From Tessaracoccus sp. MC1679 (GTDB taxonomy: Bacteria; Actinomycetota; Actinomycetes; Propionibacteriales; Propionibacteriaceae), in the NCBI RefSeq assembly GCF_014164775.1, contig NZ_JACJGB010000006.1, positions 124,001 through 188,000 on the forward strand: DNA of 64,000 bases, read 5' to 3'. Each line of letters opens with the position of its first letter. The stretch's first letter is position 1. Below the pieces are notes generated by a model. It searched no databases. It saw nothing but the letters and a program-made list of their open reading frames with translations, and was not told the DNA's origin. Positions 41,536-50,988 of this stretch are shown one piece after another. Position numbers and translations under genes: made by a program.

Positions 41536-42936
41536 ATGAGCGACCCCTTTGACGTGGCCATCCTCGGCGCCGGCTCAGCCGGCTACGCCTGCGCCCTGCG
41601 CGCCGCCCAGCTCGGGCTGCGGGTGGCCCTCGTCGACGACACCGCGCTCGGCGGCACCTGCCTCCACCGTGGCTGCATCCCCACCAAGGCATGGCTGCAG
41701 GCGGCCAAGGTGAGGCGGACGGTGGCCAAGGCGCCGTCGTTCGGGATCGGCGCCACGCTCGGCGAGACGGATGCGGGAGGGATCCTGCGCTACGCCGAAG
41801 GCGTCGTCGGGGGCCTGCACCGCGGTCTGGAGTCGCTGATCTCCCAGCGCGGCATCACCGTCATCCGCGAGCGCGGCACGCTGACGGTCGACGAACGTGG
41901 GCCCGGCATCGAGACCGGCGCCATCGTGCACCGTGCCCGCGCCGTCGTCGTGGCGACGGGGGCCGCGCCCGTGACGCTCGGCCTCGCGGTCGACGGGGTG
42001 CGCATTCTCACCAGCGACCACGCGCTCCGCCTGGAGTCCCTCCCCGAGCGGGCCGTCGTGCTCGGCGGTGGCGTGATCGGGGTGGAGTTCGCGTCGCTGT
42101 GGGCGGACCTGGGGGTCGCGGTGACCCTCGTGGAGGCCATGGACCGGCTGCTGCCCGCCGAGGAGCCGGGGCATTCGCGGATCCTGGCCCGCGCGCTCAA
42201 GGGTCGCGGGGTGGACGTGCGGCTGGGCGTCGCCGTCGACTCGGCCGAGGCCACCGATGACGGGGTGGCGGTGCGGATCGGAGGCGAGACCCTCCACACG
42301 GAGCTGCTCCTGGTGGCTGTGGGGAGGCGCCCCGCCACCGACGGCATGGGGCTGGCCGAGTCGGGCGTGGAGATCGGCCCGGGCGGGCACCTCGTCGTCG
42401 ACGAGCACCTCCAGACCCGCGTCAAGGGCGTGTTCGCGGCGGGAGACGTGGTGGCGGGGCCGCAACTGGCGCACCGCGGCTACACGCACGGGATCTTCCT
42501 GGCGGAGCGGATCGCGCACCTGCAGGGCAGGCACCACGAGCGGCCAGCGCTGCCCCGCGACACCGACATCCCCCGCGTCACCTACTCCAGCCCCCAGCTG
42601 GCCTCGGTGGGCCTCACCGCGGCGGAGGCCGGGCCCGAGGCCGACGTCGTCGACTACCACCTCACCGGCAACGGCCGCGCCCAGATCCTGCGTGCACCCG
42701 GGGAGCGCGAGACCGGGGTGGTGCGGTTGGTGCGACGATCGGGCGGCGCCATCGTCGGCATGCACGCGGTGGGCGAGGACGTGGCCGAGCTGATCGCCGA
42801 AGGAAGCCTCCTGGTGGGCTGGAACGCCACTCCCGAGGACCTCGCCGGCATCGTGCACCCGCACCCGACCCTCAGCGAGGCGATCGCCGAAGCGAACTGG
42901 GCGTTGGCCGGCCGGGCACTGCACATGCACGCCTGA
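41536..42936 (+). CDS. lpd: Dihydrolipoyl dehydrogenase
   Basis: 466 residues. FAD site GAGSAGYACA (10-19), redox disulfide C42/C47 in GGTCLHRGCIP, NAD site GGGVIGVEFASLWADLG, second FAD site VFAAGDVV, and the C-terminal active-site HPHPTLSEA. Reoxidises dihydrolipoyl groups of 2-oxoacid dehydrogenases with NAD+. Lies 50 bp before sucB, which has its own TAGGCT box (42945-42950). The upstream extension to 40879 runs through repeats and is rejected. Confidence 0.95.
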   Translation: MSDPFDVAILGAGSAGYACALRAAQLGLRVALVDDTALGGTCLHRGCIPTKAWLQAAKVRRTVAKAPSFGIGATLGETDAGGILRYAEGVVGGLHRGLESLISQRGITVIRERGTLTVDERGPGIETGAIVHRARAVVVATGAAPVTLGLAVDGVRILTSDHALRLESLPERAVVLGGGVIGVEFASLWADLGVAVTLVEAMDRLLPAEEPGHSRILARALKGRGVDVRLGVAVDSAEATDDGVAVRIGGETLHTELLLVAVGRRPATDGMGLAESGVEIGPGGHLVVDEHLQTRVKGVFAAGDVVAGPQLAHRGYTHGIFLAERIAHLQGRHHERPALPRDTDIPRVTYSSPQLASVGLTAAEAGPEADVVDYHLTGNGRAQILRAPGERETGVVRLVRRSGGAIVGMHAVGEDVAELIAEGSLLVGWNATPEDLAGIVHPHPTLSEAIAEANWALAGRALHMHA

Positions 42937-42986
42937 ATCGCATATAGGCTGGGGGCAAATCGCGGTATGCAAAGGAGCCATCTCAC

Positions 42987-44792
42987 ATGTCAACCGAAGT
43001 AACTCTCCCGGCGCTGGGCGAATCCGTCACGGAAGGCACCATCTCCCGCTGGTTGAAGGCAGTCGGAGACACCGTCGAAGTCGACGAACCACTGCTCGAG
43101 GTCTCCACCGACAAGGTCGACACTGAGATCCCCAGCCCCATCGCGGGCACCCTGCTCGAGATCCGCTTCCAGGAGGACGACGTCGCGGAGGTGGGCGCAG
43201 TCCTCTGCGTCGTCGGTGACGCCGACGACGCGGGCGAGGCACCCGCTGCCCCTGCCGAGGAGGCCCCCGAGGCCGAACCTGAGCCTGAGCCAGCCGAGGA
43301 GAGCGCCGAGGAGGAGCCCGTCGAGGCGCAGGAAGCTGAGGAAGCACCTGCCGCTCCTGCCAGCGAGCCGTCGGCCGCAGCTTCGTCCGCCGGCGTCGAG
43401 GTGACCCTTCCCGCACTGGGCGAGTCGGTCACCGAAGGCACGGTGTCGCGGTGGTTGAAGGAAGTGGGCGAGACCGTCGAGGCCGACGAGCCGCTCCTCG
43501 AGGTCAGCACGGACAAGGTGGACACCGAGATTCCCAGCCCCGTCGCCGGGACCCTGCTGGAGATCCGCTTCAAGGAAGACGATGTGGCCGAGGTGGGCGC
43601 CGTCCTGGCGATCGTCGGCGAAGCCACCGCCGCCCCGGAGCCGAAGCCCGAGCCCAAGCCTGCGCCCGCAGCGAAGCCCGAGCCCAAGCCCGCACCCAAG
43701 GCCGAACCAGCGGCCAAGGCTGAGCCCGCTCCGGCGCCGAAGACCGAGCCCGCTCCGGCGGCTCCGACGCAGGAGCACTCACCCGCCGTCGAGGCCGCCG
43801 TCGCACGGCGCGCCGAAGAGGCATCAGCCGACGGCACCTACGTCACGCCGCTGGTGCGCAAGCTCGCGAAGGAACACGGCGTGGAGCTGTCCAGCGTCAA
43901 GGGCACCGGCGTCGGTGGCCGCATCCGCAAGCAGGACGTGATCGAGGCGGCTGAGGCAGCCAAGGCCGCGGCCGAGGCGGCGAAGGCCGCCCCCGCTCCG
44001 GCCCCCGAGGCCCCGAAGGCCGCTGCTCCGGCAGCCGCCGCCCCGAAGGCCTCGGCGCCCATCGCTCAGGTGCGCGGCACCACGGAGAAGCTGTCGCGGC
44101 TGCGCAAGACGATCGCGGCGCGGATGGTGGAGTCGCTCCAGGTCTCGGCCCAGCTCACCGCCACCGTCGAGGTGGACGTCACGGCCGTCAGCCACATCCG
44201 GACCCAGGTCAAGGACGATTTCAAGAAGCGCGAGGGCGCATCGCTGTCCTACCTTCCGTTCATCACGATGGCCGCCGTCGAGGCCCTCAAGCAGTTCCCG
44301 ATCGTCAACGCCACCATCGACACGGAGGCGGGCACCGTCACCTACGCCGACGGCGAGCACATCGGGCTCGCGGTGGACACCGAGAAGGGCCTCCTGGTGC
44401 CCGTCATCAAGGATGCGGGAGACCTCAACCTCACCGGCCTGGCGAAGAAGATCGCGGACCTCGCGGCCCGCACGCGCGCCAGCAAGGTCACCCCGGACGA
44501 GCTGTCGGGTGGCACGTTCACCATCACCAACTACGGCTCGGCGGGCACCCTGTTCGACACGCCCATCATCAACCAGCCGCAGGCGGCCATCCTCGGCACC
44601 GGCGCGCTCGTCAAGCGCCCGGTCGTGGTCGAGGACCGCTTCGGCAACGAGTCCATCTCGGTGCGGCACATGATGTACCTGTCGCTCAGCTACGACCACC
44701 GTCTCATCGACGGCGCGGTCGCGGCCAGGTTCCTCTCCACCGTCAAGTCGCGCCTCGAAGAGGGCGACTTCGGGGGCGAGTTCGGCCTCTGA
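42987..44792 (+). CDS. sucB: Dihydrolipoamide acyltransferase E2 (succinyltransferase type)
   Basis: 601 residues. Two lipoyl domains (1-80 and about 136-212) with lipoyl lysines K43 and K177 ([12 protein letters not shown]), each followed by a flexible Pro/Ala/Glu linker; peripheral-subunit-binding domain ([20 protein letters not shown]); catalytic domain ending in [10 protein letters not shown] with H571. Core of pyruvate or 2-oxoglutarate dehydrogenase; actinobacteria often share one E2, so the exact substrate is open. Needs lipoylation by the LipB/LipA encoded at 55.9 and 57.5 kb. AAAGGAG precedes ATG 42987. Confidence 0.94.
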   Translation: MSTEVTLPALGESVTEGTISRWLKAVGDTVEVDEPLLEVSTDKVDTEIPSPIAGTLLEIRFQEDDVAEVGAVLCVVGDADDAGEAPAAPAEEAPEAEPEPEPAEESAEEEPVEAQEAEEAPAAPASEPSAAASSAGVEVTLPALGESVTEGTVSRWLKEVGETVEADEPLLEVSTDKVDTEIPSPVAGTLLEIRFKEDDVAEVGAVLAIVGEATAAPEPKPEPKPAPAAKPEPKPAPKAEPAAKAEPAPAPKTEPAPAAPTQEHSPAVEAAVARRAEEASADGTYVTPLVRKLAKEHGVELSSVKGTGVGGRIRKQDVIEAAEAAKAAAEAAKAAPAPAPEAPKAAAPAAAAPKASAPIAQVRGTTEKLSRLRKTIAARMVESLQVSAQLTATVEVDVTAVSHIRTQVKDDFKKREGASLSYLPFITMAAVEALKQFPIVNATIDTEAGTVTYADGEHIGLAVDTEKGLLVPVIKDAGDLNLTGLAKKIADLAARTRASKVTPDELSGGTFTITNYGSAGTLFDTPIINQPQAAILGTGALVKRPVVVEDRFGNESISVRHMMYLSLSYDHRLIDGAVAARFLSTVKSRLEEGDFGGEFGL

Positions 44793-44811
44793 GCCACCAC
44801 CGATCAACGAC

Positions 44812-44845
44812 GAAGGGGCGCCATCCTGCGGGGTGGCGCCCCTTC
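44812..44845. terminator. Bidirectional terminator between sucB and carH
   Basis: GAAGGGGCGCCA (44812-44823), 10-nt loop, perfect complement (44834-44845), then TCGTTG. Twelve perfect pairs, 20 bp after the sucB stop and 18 bp before the end of the convergent regulator gene. Confidence 0.75.
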
Positions 44846-44862
44846 TCGTTGCAGTCGGAAGG

Positions 44863-45723
44863 TCAGATGCGTCCGGCCGCGAGGCTGATGTGGAGGATCG
44901 ATGCCGCCTCGGCCACCGCGTCGGGCAGCTGGTGCACCCCGGAGACGGAGGCCCGGTGGGACCCGCCCACCCACACCGACAGAGGCGGCGACACCGCGGC
45001 CAGCTGATTCACCACCGCCTGCGCGGGCTCGACGGAGCGCTCCGAGGTCACCCCGATCACCGCGGCCCGCGCGCGGCGACCGTCGGCCGCCCGGACCCAC
45101 TCCTCCACCGGGATGTCGGAGCCCAGGTAGACCACGTTGACGCCGCGACGACGCAGGCAGGTGGCGAACGTGAGCAGCGCCAACTGGTGCCGGTCCCCAG
45201 CGGGAAGCCCGACGAGCACCGTCGGGCCGCCAGTGACGGCCGGCGCGGCGTCGAACTCGGCCGAGATCGCCCGCATCAGGCCGGCGCTGGCGAAGTGCTC
45301 CTGCGCCACGGACAGCTCGCCGCTCTCCCAGGCGTCACCGATCCGGGCCAGCTGCGGCAGGATCCAGCCGTCGGCCACCTCCTCGAACGGTCCGCTGGCG
45401 AACGCGCGCCGCAGCACGTCGTCGAGTTGAGCCGGCTCCAGCGACGCCGCGGCCGCGACGAACGCCTCGGGTCCCGGACGGCCCGAAACCGGGGAGTCCC
45501 CGGCGCCCGGCAGCCCTCGCACCGCCTCAGCCGCCCGCGATGCCGGCACGCCCGCCTCGACGAGCGAGGCCATCTCCCGGAGCGCCCCCACCTGTGAGTC
45601 GTCGTAGAGCCGGTACCCGCCGGGCGTGCGCGATGGGCGCACCACGTCGTAACGGCGTTCCCACACCCTCAAGGTGGCCTCAGCCACTCCAGTGAGCGCG
45701 GCCACCTGCTTGACTGTGTACAT
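44863..45723 (-). CDS. carH: CarH/LitR-type MerR regulator with B12-binding photoreceptor domain
   Basis: 286 residues. N-terminal MerR helix-turn-helix (MYTVKQVAALTGVAEATLRVWERRYDVV), helical four-helix B12-cap with the CarH signature W132-x9-E142-H143 (WESGELSVAQEH), and a cobalamin-binding Rossmann domain with the lower-ligand His H179 (GDRHQLA) and VVYLGSDIP. CarH proteins bind DNA as tetramers with adenosylcobalamin in the dark and fall apart in light, derepressing carotenoid genes (established for Thermus and Myxococcus). ATG 45723 has GGAGGG upstream. Divergent from idi-crtE; predicted binding motif occurs in both crt promoters. Confidence 0.9.
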   Translation of the reverse strand: MYTVKQVAALTGVAEATLRVWERRYDVVRPSRTPGGYRLYDDSQVGALREMASLVEAGVPASRAAEAVRGLPGAGDSPVSGRPGPEAFVAAAASLEPAQLDDVLRRAFASGPFEEVADGWILPQLARIGDAWESGELSVAQEHFASAGLMRAISAEFDAAPAVTGGPTVLVGLPAGDRHQLALLTFATCLRRRGVNVVYLGSDIPVEEWVRAADGRRARAAVIGVTSERSVEPAQAVVNQLAAVSPPLSVWVGGSHRASVSGVHQLPDAVAEAASILHISLAAGRI

Positions 45724-45762
45724 TCGCACGTCCCTCCAGGCCAGTCTGATGCACACCGTACC

Positions 45763-45780
45763 AAAGGTTGAACAAACCTT
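45763..45780. promoter_or_regulatory. Predicted CarH operator, site A
   Basis: AAAGGTTGAACAAACCTT: palindromic arms AAGGTT/AACCTT around 5 nt. It contains the 13-mer AAAGNTTGAACAA shared with sites B and C. On the minus strand a 17-bp spacer between TTGCAG and TGGTAC, the possible carH promoter, coincides with this site. Confidence 0.65.
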
Positions 45781-45790
45781 CTGCAATGCG

Positions 45791-45819
45791 TTGCATCCGG
45801 GTGCCGTTTTCGCTATCGT
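45791..45819 (+). promoter_or_regulatory. Candidate promoter of idi-crtE
   Basis: TTGCAT (45791-45796), 17-bp spacer, TATCGT (45814-45819). The predicted start point near 45826 falls at the edge of operator site B. Confidence 0.5.
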
Positions 45820-45825
45820 CGTGCG

Positions 45826-45843
45826 AAAGATTGAACAAACATT
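45826..45843. promoter_or_regulatory. Predicted CarH operator, site B
   Basis: AAAGATTGAACAAACATT, matching site A at 16 of 18 positions, 9 bp upstream of the ATG at 45852. Binding here would block the transcription start of the crt operon. Confidence 0.65.
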
Positions 45844-45851
45844 GGACACTC

Positions 45852-47513
45852 ATGATCGCTGACACGAGCTCATCCAGACCGCGAGGCCGCACGGCCCAGC
45901 GCGACGACGTGGTCCTGCTCGACGAGGACGGCATGCCCATCGGCCGCGCCGACCGCATGCAGGTGCACTCCACCACCACGCCGCTCCACCTGGCCTTCTC
46001 CACCTACGTGTTCAACGCCCATGGCGAGGTGCTCGTCACCCGCCGCGCCCTGGCCAAGAAGACCTGGCCGGGCGTGTGGACGAACTCGTGCTGCGGGCAC
46101 CCCAAGCCCGGCGAGTCCCTCGAGGACGCGGCCCGGCGCCGGATCCGCGAGGAGCTGGGCCTCAACGTCGGCCCCCTCGTCAGCCTCCTTCCGGACTTCC
46201 GCTACCGCGCCGTCGACGCCTCGGGGATCGTGGAGAACGAGATCTGCCCCGTCTTCGCGGCCTTCGTGCCCGACGAGCAGCCCATCGCCAACCCCGACGA
46301 GGTCTCCGAGTGGGCCTGGGTGCCCTGGGAGAACCTGTCCGCGGCCATCACCGCGACACCTCACGTCTACAGCCCCTGGGCCGCCCTGCAAGTACCCCAG
46401 ATCGCCTCGGCGCACCCCGATGCCGTGTGGCGGCCCGCGCCGCCCACCATCGACGTCGGCGCGGCCATCGCGGACGTCGACGCCCTCCTCGCGGCGGAGG
46501 TCAACACCCTCACCGTCGAGTGGCAGAGCTACGCCGGAGACCTCGGCCTCGACGTGCTCGAGGCGGACCTGCCACGCTGGCTCGGCGGCCTGCTGGTGGG
46601 CCACGGCAAGCGGCTGCGCGTGGCCCTGGCCTACTGGGGGTTCATCGCCACCGGCGGGACCCACGGCTCCTCCGGGTACCGCAACCTCATCCGCTCCGCC
46701 TCCGCCCTTGAGACCCTGCATCTCTTCGCGCTCATCCACGACGACGTGATGGACGAATCGGACTCCCGCCGCGGGCGCCCGTCGGCCCACGTGGCCTCGG
46801 CGGGATGGCACCGCGCGGCCGGTGCCTCCGGCGACGCGGAGGTCTTCGGCCGCAACATGGCGATCCTCCTGGGTGACCTGGCCCACACCATCTCCGACAG
46901 ACTCGTCGACGGCCTCCCGCAGCCCCTGCGCGAGGTCTGGTACGCGCTGTCGGTCGAGCTCATCGCCGGGCAGCGCGCGGACCTCACCGGCGCCGCAGCG
47001 GCCCGCCGCGACCGTCCCCACGCCGAGCACATCGCCCGCGCCAAGACCGGCCGCTACACCGTCGCCAGGCCCCTCCAGATCGGGGCCACCGCCGCCGGCG
47101 CCAACCCCGCCGTCGTCGCCACCCTCATGGAGTGCGGCGACCATCTCGGCCGCGCGTTCGCTCTCCGCGACGAATACCTCGGTGTCTGGGGAGACCCAGA
47201 CATCACCGGCAAACCCGCCGGGGACGACCTCCTGGAAGCGAAGGCAACCGTGCTCCTCTCCCTCGCCGAGGACCGCCTCAGCGGCCCCGACGCCCACCTC
47301 CTCAGCCGCCTCGGCACCCCCGACCTGGCACGCGAGGACGTCGACCATCTCGCCGACGCCATCCGCGCCGCGGGCGTGGCCGACGAGCTCGAAGCAATGA
47401 TCGCCGAGGCCGTCGACGACGGGCTGGCCTGCCTGGAGATGCCCCCACTCGTGGCGGCCGGCGTAGCCGGTCTCCGCGAAGCCGCCGGCTCGCTCGCCTG
47501 GAGGCAGTCATGA
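45852..47513 (+). CDS. Fusion of isopentenyl-diphosphate isomerase and geranylgeranyl diphosphate synthase
   Basis: 553 residues. Residues 1-185 form a type I Idi (Nudix fold): PLHLAFSTYVFN, catalytic Cys in TNSCCGHP (C80/C81), ARRRIREELG, and VENEICPVF. A short linker (about 190-205) leads to a polyprenyl synthase of CrtE type: first Asp-rich motif D297-D298-V-M-D301, GRPSAH, and the second region RDEYLGVWGD (D440, E441). The enzyme could make DMAPP and use it directly to build GGPP for carotenoids. No frameshift; one open frame. First gene of the idi/crtE-crtI-crtB operon; stop overlaps crtI (ATGA). Confidence 0.92.
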   Translation: MIADTSSSRPRGRTAQRDDVVLLDEDGMPIGRADRMQVHSTTTPLHLAFSTYVFNAHGEVLVTRRALAKKTWPGVWTNSCCGHPKPGESLEDAARRRIREELGLNVGPLVSLLPDFRYRAVDASGIVENEICPVFAAFVPDEQPIANPDEVSEWAWVPWENLSAAITATPHVYSPWAALQVPQIASAHPDAVWRPAPPTIDVGAAIADVDALLAAEVNTLTVEWQSYAGDLGLDVLEADLPRWLGGLLVGHGKRLRVALAYWGFIATGGTHGSSGYRNLIRSASALETLHLFALIHDDVMDESDSRRGRPSAHVASAGWHRAAGASGDAEVFGRNMAILLGDLAHTISDRLVDGLPQPLREVWYALSVELIAGQRADLTGAAAARRDRPHAEHIARAKTGRYTVARPLQIGATAAGANPAVVATLMECGDHLGRAFALRDEYLGVWGDPDITGKPAGDDLLEAKATVLLSLAEDRLSGPDAHLLSRLGTPDLAREDVDHLADAIRAAGVADELEAMIAEAVDDGLACLEMPPLVAAGVAGLREAAGSLAWRQS

Positions 47514-49021
47514 GCCGCGGACGACGGATCCCGGGGAAGTCCGGCGCGCAGCGCCACGTGGCCGTGGTGGGGGCGGGGCTCTCCGGCCTTGCCGCCGCGA
47601 TGCACCTGGCCGGCGACGGCTACCGGGTCACCGTCCTGGAGCGCGAGGCCATTCCCGGCGGCCGCAACGGCCTGCTGGAGAAGGACGGCTTCACGTTCGA
47701 CACCGGTCCCAAGGTCTTCACCATGGTCTCCCTGCTCCAGGAGGCGTTCAGCGCCGTCGGGAAGCGGGTGCCGGACTACGTCACCCTCAAGCAACTCGAT
47801 CCCGCCTACCACGCGCACTTCGCCGACGGCTCCACCCTGCTCGTGCGCGCCGGCCACGAGGCCATGCGCGCCGAGATCGCCGCGCACAGCGGCGCGAAGG
47901 ACGCGGCCGCGTTCGACAAGTTCGTGGTGTGGCTCAAGCGGCTCAACGATGTGGAGCTCCCGCATTTCATCGACGCCAACTTCAACTCCCCCCTGAGCCT
48001 GTTCCGGTCTCCGATGGCCGCGCTTGAGCTGATCCGGCTGGGCGGGTTCGGCCGGCTGGGCCCGGCCGTCGCTCGACGGTTCGACGACGAGCGCCTCCAT
48101 CGGATGTTCAGCTTCCAGGCCATGTACGCGGGCCTGGCACCCGCCCAGGCGCTGGCGCTCTACGCCGTGATCACCTACATGGACTCCATCGAGGGCGTCT
48201 TCTTCCCGGAGGGCGGCATGCACGCCGTCCCGCGCGCCATGGCTGCGGCGGCCGCAGACGCTGGCGTCGAGTTCCGCTACTCCACCCCCGTGGAGCGGGT
48301 GGAGCGGCGCGCCGACGGCTCAGCGGCAGGTGTGCGCCTACCGGGCGGCGAGGTCCTGGCGGCCGACGCCGTCGTGGTGACGGTGGATCTCCCCGTCGCC
48401 TACGAGCGCCTACTACCCGACGTGCGTGCGCCGCGGGTGGCACGCAACGGTCGGTACTCCCCCAGCGCGCTGGTGTGGCACGTGGGCGTCCGCGGCACGC
48501 TGCCCGACGGCGTGGGGCACCACAACATCTACTTCGGCAAGGCGTGGGACGAGTCCTTCCGGGAGTTGCTCGACGGCGGGACGGCAATGACGGACCCGTC
48601 GCGGTTCCTGTCCGTGCCGTCGATCGACGACCCGGCTGCAGCTCCCGAGGGGTGCCACGTCCTCTACTACCTGGAGCCCGTCCCCAACCTCAAGGTGGGG
48701 CGCCTGGACTGGGACGTCGAGGGACCTCGCCTGCGGGAGCGGATGCTCGGCTCGCTCGAGAAGATGGGCTACCCCACCGACATCGTCACCGAGGAGCTCG
48801 TCACCCCGGTGGACTGGGAGCGCCAGGGCATGGCGGCGGGCACCCCGTTCGCGCTGGCCCACACCTTCCCGCAGACCGGCCCGTTCCGCCCGAAGAACGT
48901 GGATCGTCGCGTTCCCGGCCTGGTGTTCGCCGGGTCCGGCACCACCCCGGGGGTCGGCATCCCGATGGTGCTGGTGTCGGGGAAGCTGGCTGCGAAGAGG
49001 GTCGCGGAGATGGGGCGGTGA
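47510..49021 (+). CDS. crtI: Phytoene desaturase
   Basis: 503 residues. FAD-binding VAVVGAGLSGLAAAMHLA (17-34), FDTGPKVFTM, EGGMHAVPRAMA, and the C-terminal bacterial CrtI block PGLVFAGSGTTPGVGIPMVL. Converts phytoene stepwise to lycopene. Its start and stop both overlap neighbours (ATGA with idi-crtE, GTGA with crtB). Confidence 0.95.
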   Translation: MSRGRRIPGKSGAQRHVAVVGAGLSGLAAAMHLAGDGYRVTVLEREAIPGGRNGLLEKDGFTFDTGPKVFTMVSLLQEAFSAVGKRVPDYVTLKQLDPAYHAHFADGSTLLVRAGHEAMRAEIAAHSGAKDAAAFDKFVVWLKRLNDVELPHFIDANFNSPLSLFRSPMAALELIRLGGFGRLGPAVARRFDDERLHRMFSFQAMYAGLAPAQALALYAVITYMDSIEGVFFPEGGMHAVPRAMAAAAADAGVEFRYSTPVERVERRADGSAAGVRLPGGEVLAADAVVVTVDLPVAYERLLPDVRAPRVARNGRYSPSALVWHVGVRGTLPDGVGHHNIYFGKAWDESFRELLDGGTAMTDPSRFLSVPSIDDPAAAPEGCHVLYYLEPVPNLKVGRLDWDVEGPRLRERMLGSLEKMGYPTDIVTEELVTPVDWERQGMAAGTPFALAHTFPQTGPFRPKNVDRRVPGLVFAGSGTTPGVGIPMVLVSGKLAAKRVAEMGR

Positions 49022-49923
49022 ACGCATCCCTGGACGCCGGCTACCGGCGGTGCGCCGAGCTCACCCGGGAGTACGGCACCACCTACTACTGGGGTGCGCT
49101 GCTGCTGCCGAAGTCCCAGCGCAAGGACGTGTACAGCGTCTACGCGCTGTGCCGGCTGGCGGATGACATCGTCGACGAGCCGGACAAGGTGCAGGCCGAC
49201 GACGCCGCGGTGCCGCGCGACGGGACCCCCCAGGAGCGGCTCGCGGCCTTCCGCGCCACGTTCTTCGACTCCCTGGCCCGCGGGATGGCCGAGCAGCCGG
49301 TGATGGCGGCCATCGTCGAGAGCATCAACCGGCGCGGCACGGACCCGGAGTGCTTCGAGCGTTTCTTCGACGCGATGGCCTCTGACTTCACCCGCGACAC
49401 GTGGGAGACGTGGGAGGACCTGCGCGACGGGTACATGGAGGGCTCGGCCGCGGTGATCGGCGAGATGATGCTGCCGGTGCTCGAGCCCCTCACCCCGGAG
49501 GCGATGGGGCCGGCGCGGGCGCTGGGGCAGGCGTTCCAGCTCACCAACTTTCTGCGCGACATCAACGAGGACCTGGACCGCGGGCGTGTCTACCTGCCTC
49601 AGGAGGATCTGGCCAGGCACGGCGCGGATCCGTGGCTCCGCCGCGTCACGCCGCAGTGGCGGGCGATGATGGCCGAGCAGGTGGCCCGGAACCGGGAGCT
49701 GTACGCCGAAGGGGTCCGTGGGCTCGACATGTTGCCGCCGGCCTCCAAGCGCTGCGTCGGGACCGCGCTCGTCCTGTACAGCCGGATCCTGGACCGGATC
49801 GAGGCGGCTGACTACGACGTGTTCTCAGGCCGGATCCGGGTGCCGAACCGGGAGAAGTTGAGTGTCGCGGTGAGGGCGGTCGTGGGGGCGATGCCCTCGG
49901 TGAGCTTCGCCGCCGCCCACTGA
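49018..49923 (+). CDS. crtB: Phytoene synthase
   Basis: 301 residues. Asp-rich motifs DDIVDEPD (49-56) and DINEDLDRGR (181-190), YSVYALCRLADDIVD, and QLTNFLRDINEDL are all standard. Joins two GGPP molecules into phytoene, the first committed carotenoid step. GTG 49018 overlaps the crtI stop. Last gene of its operon; a family C repeat follows 17 bp later. Confidence 0.96.
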   Translation: MNASLDAGYRRCAELTREYGTTYYWGALLLPKSQRKDVYSVYALCRLADDIVDEPDKVQADDAAVPRDGTPQERLAAFRATFFDSLARGMAEQPVMAAIVESINRRGTDPECFERFFDAMASDFTRDTWETWEDLRDGYMEGSAAVIGEMMLPVLEPLTPEAMGPARALGQAFQLTNFLRDINEDLDRGRVYLPQEDLARHGADPWLRRVTPQWRAMMAEQVARNRELYAEGVRGLDMLPPASKRCVGTALVLYSRILDRIEAADYDVFSGRIRVPNREKLSVAVRAVVGAMPSVSFAAAH

Positions 49924-49939
49924 CCCTTCGGACCCTTCC

Positions 49940-49990
49940 CCGCTGGTTGAGCCGGGCCAAGTCGCGAAGCGGCGCAGCCCGCGTCGAAAC
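49940..49990. repeat. Family C palindromic repeat, plus orientation
   Basis: Starts CCGCTGGTTGAGCCGGGCCA, then a GCGAAGC-type hairpin core and CGCGTCGAAAC. Family C recurs at 50485-50830 in both orientations. Confidence 0.85.
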
Positions 49991-50079
49991 CGACCCGAAC
50001 CTGGCGCACGGACTCGCAAGTTATCCACAGGTGGGCGCATTGCCCTTGCCTGACGCTGTGTCGCAGCCACGATGGGGGC

Positions 50080-50412
50080 ATGCCATTCACCTACATGCTC
50101 CAATGCTCCGACGGGAGCTTCTACGTCGGGTCGACCTGGGACCTCGGGGAACGGGTCACGCAACACATGTCGGGTCGTGGCGCCACGTACACCAGCCGTC
50201 GGCGACCCGTGCGCCTCGTCTGGGCCCAGGAGTTCGAGCGAATCGATGAGGCGTTCAACGTCGAGAAGAAGATTCAAGGCTGGGGCAGGGAGAAGCGGAT
50301 CGCGCTGGTTGAAGGTCGGTACGGCGACTTGCCCGGCTTGGCTCGCAAGGGTCGCCAGACTCAGCCGTGTGAGATCTCGGATGGGGCGCGCGCACGTCTC
50401 GATTCCGACTGA
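50080..50412 (+). CDS. GIY-YIG nuclease-family protein
   Basis: 110 residues. YMLQCSDGSFYVGST fits the two-strand GIY-YIG motif (here Y-M-L then F-Y-V-G) with the conserved Arg (GERVTQH) and the helix glutamate (EAFNVEKKIQGWGREKR). Stand-alone single-domain form (UPF0213/YhbQ-like). Target unknown. It sits by itself between the two convergent carotenoid operons and is flanked on both sides by family C repeats, a position reminiscent of nucleases linked to repeat spread. Confidence 0.88.
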   Translation: MPFTYMLQCSDGSFYVGSTWDLGERVTQHMSGRGATYTSRRRPVRLVWAQEFERIDEAFNVEKKIQGWGREKRIALVEGRYGDLPGLARKGRQTQPCEISDGARARLDSD

Positions 50413-50988
50413 CGGTGCCGAGAGGCTGCCGGACCGCTGCCGGGTCACCGTTGACCCGGTGCTGGGGTCTTGCTGGAGGGTTGCGTCGGGTTTCGACGCG
50501 GGCTGCGCCGCTAAGCGGCTTTGCCCGGCTCAACCCAAGTCGACGCGGGCTGCGCCGCTCCGCGGCTCGGCCCGGCTCAACCAGCGGGAAGGTGCGGCTC
50601 TGCCATCCCGCTGGTTGAGCCAGCTACGGCGCGAAGCGCCCGCTGCTGCGTCGAAACCCATCGCATCTGTCAGCGATGTCCTGAGCACATATGTCAAGCG
50701 ATGTCCTGAGACATCACCCAGAGTCCTGCTGGAGGCCTGCGTCGGTTTCGACGCGGGCTGCGCCGCTTCGCGGCTTGGCCCGGCTCAACCAGCGGGAGGG
50801 TGCGGCTTTGCCCGGCTCAACCAGCGGAGAAGGGTGCGGCTTGGCCCGGGACTCCGAAAATGCCCCGTCGCGCCTAGTCAGCTCGATGAGTCGAATCGGC
50901 ATTCTCCGCCCTGAACGGGCGCCCCGCCCGGGGAGACCATGACTCAATCAGCGGAGGGTGCGGCTCGGCCCGCTCGACCCAGAGAGGG
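50413..50988. repeat. Family C repeat array
   Basis: 576 bp without a gene. Units: 50485-50534 and 50538-50587 (minus orientation, TTTCGACGCGGGCTGCGCCG type), 50608-50659 (plus), 50741-50796 (minus), and truncated ends at 50801-50827, about 50835-50850 and 50945-50982. Between units lies an IS-end-like duplication at 50668-50716. Confidence 0.85.
50668..50716. mobile_element. Possible insertion-sequence end remnant
   Basis: TGTCAGCGATGTCCTGAGCA and, 24 bp on, TGTCAAGCGATGTCCTGAGA with the inner palindrome GATGTC-CTGA-GACATC. Sequences of this form occur at ends of IS481/IS3-like elements in actinobacteria (from memory, not checked). No transposase nearby. Confidence 0.3.

Noticed and set aside
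49940-50988. CRISPR array or phage attachment site
   Set aside because: Units occur in both orientations with truncations, the pattern of extragenic palindromes; no tRNA or integrase is adjacent.
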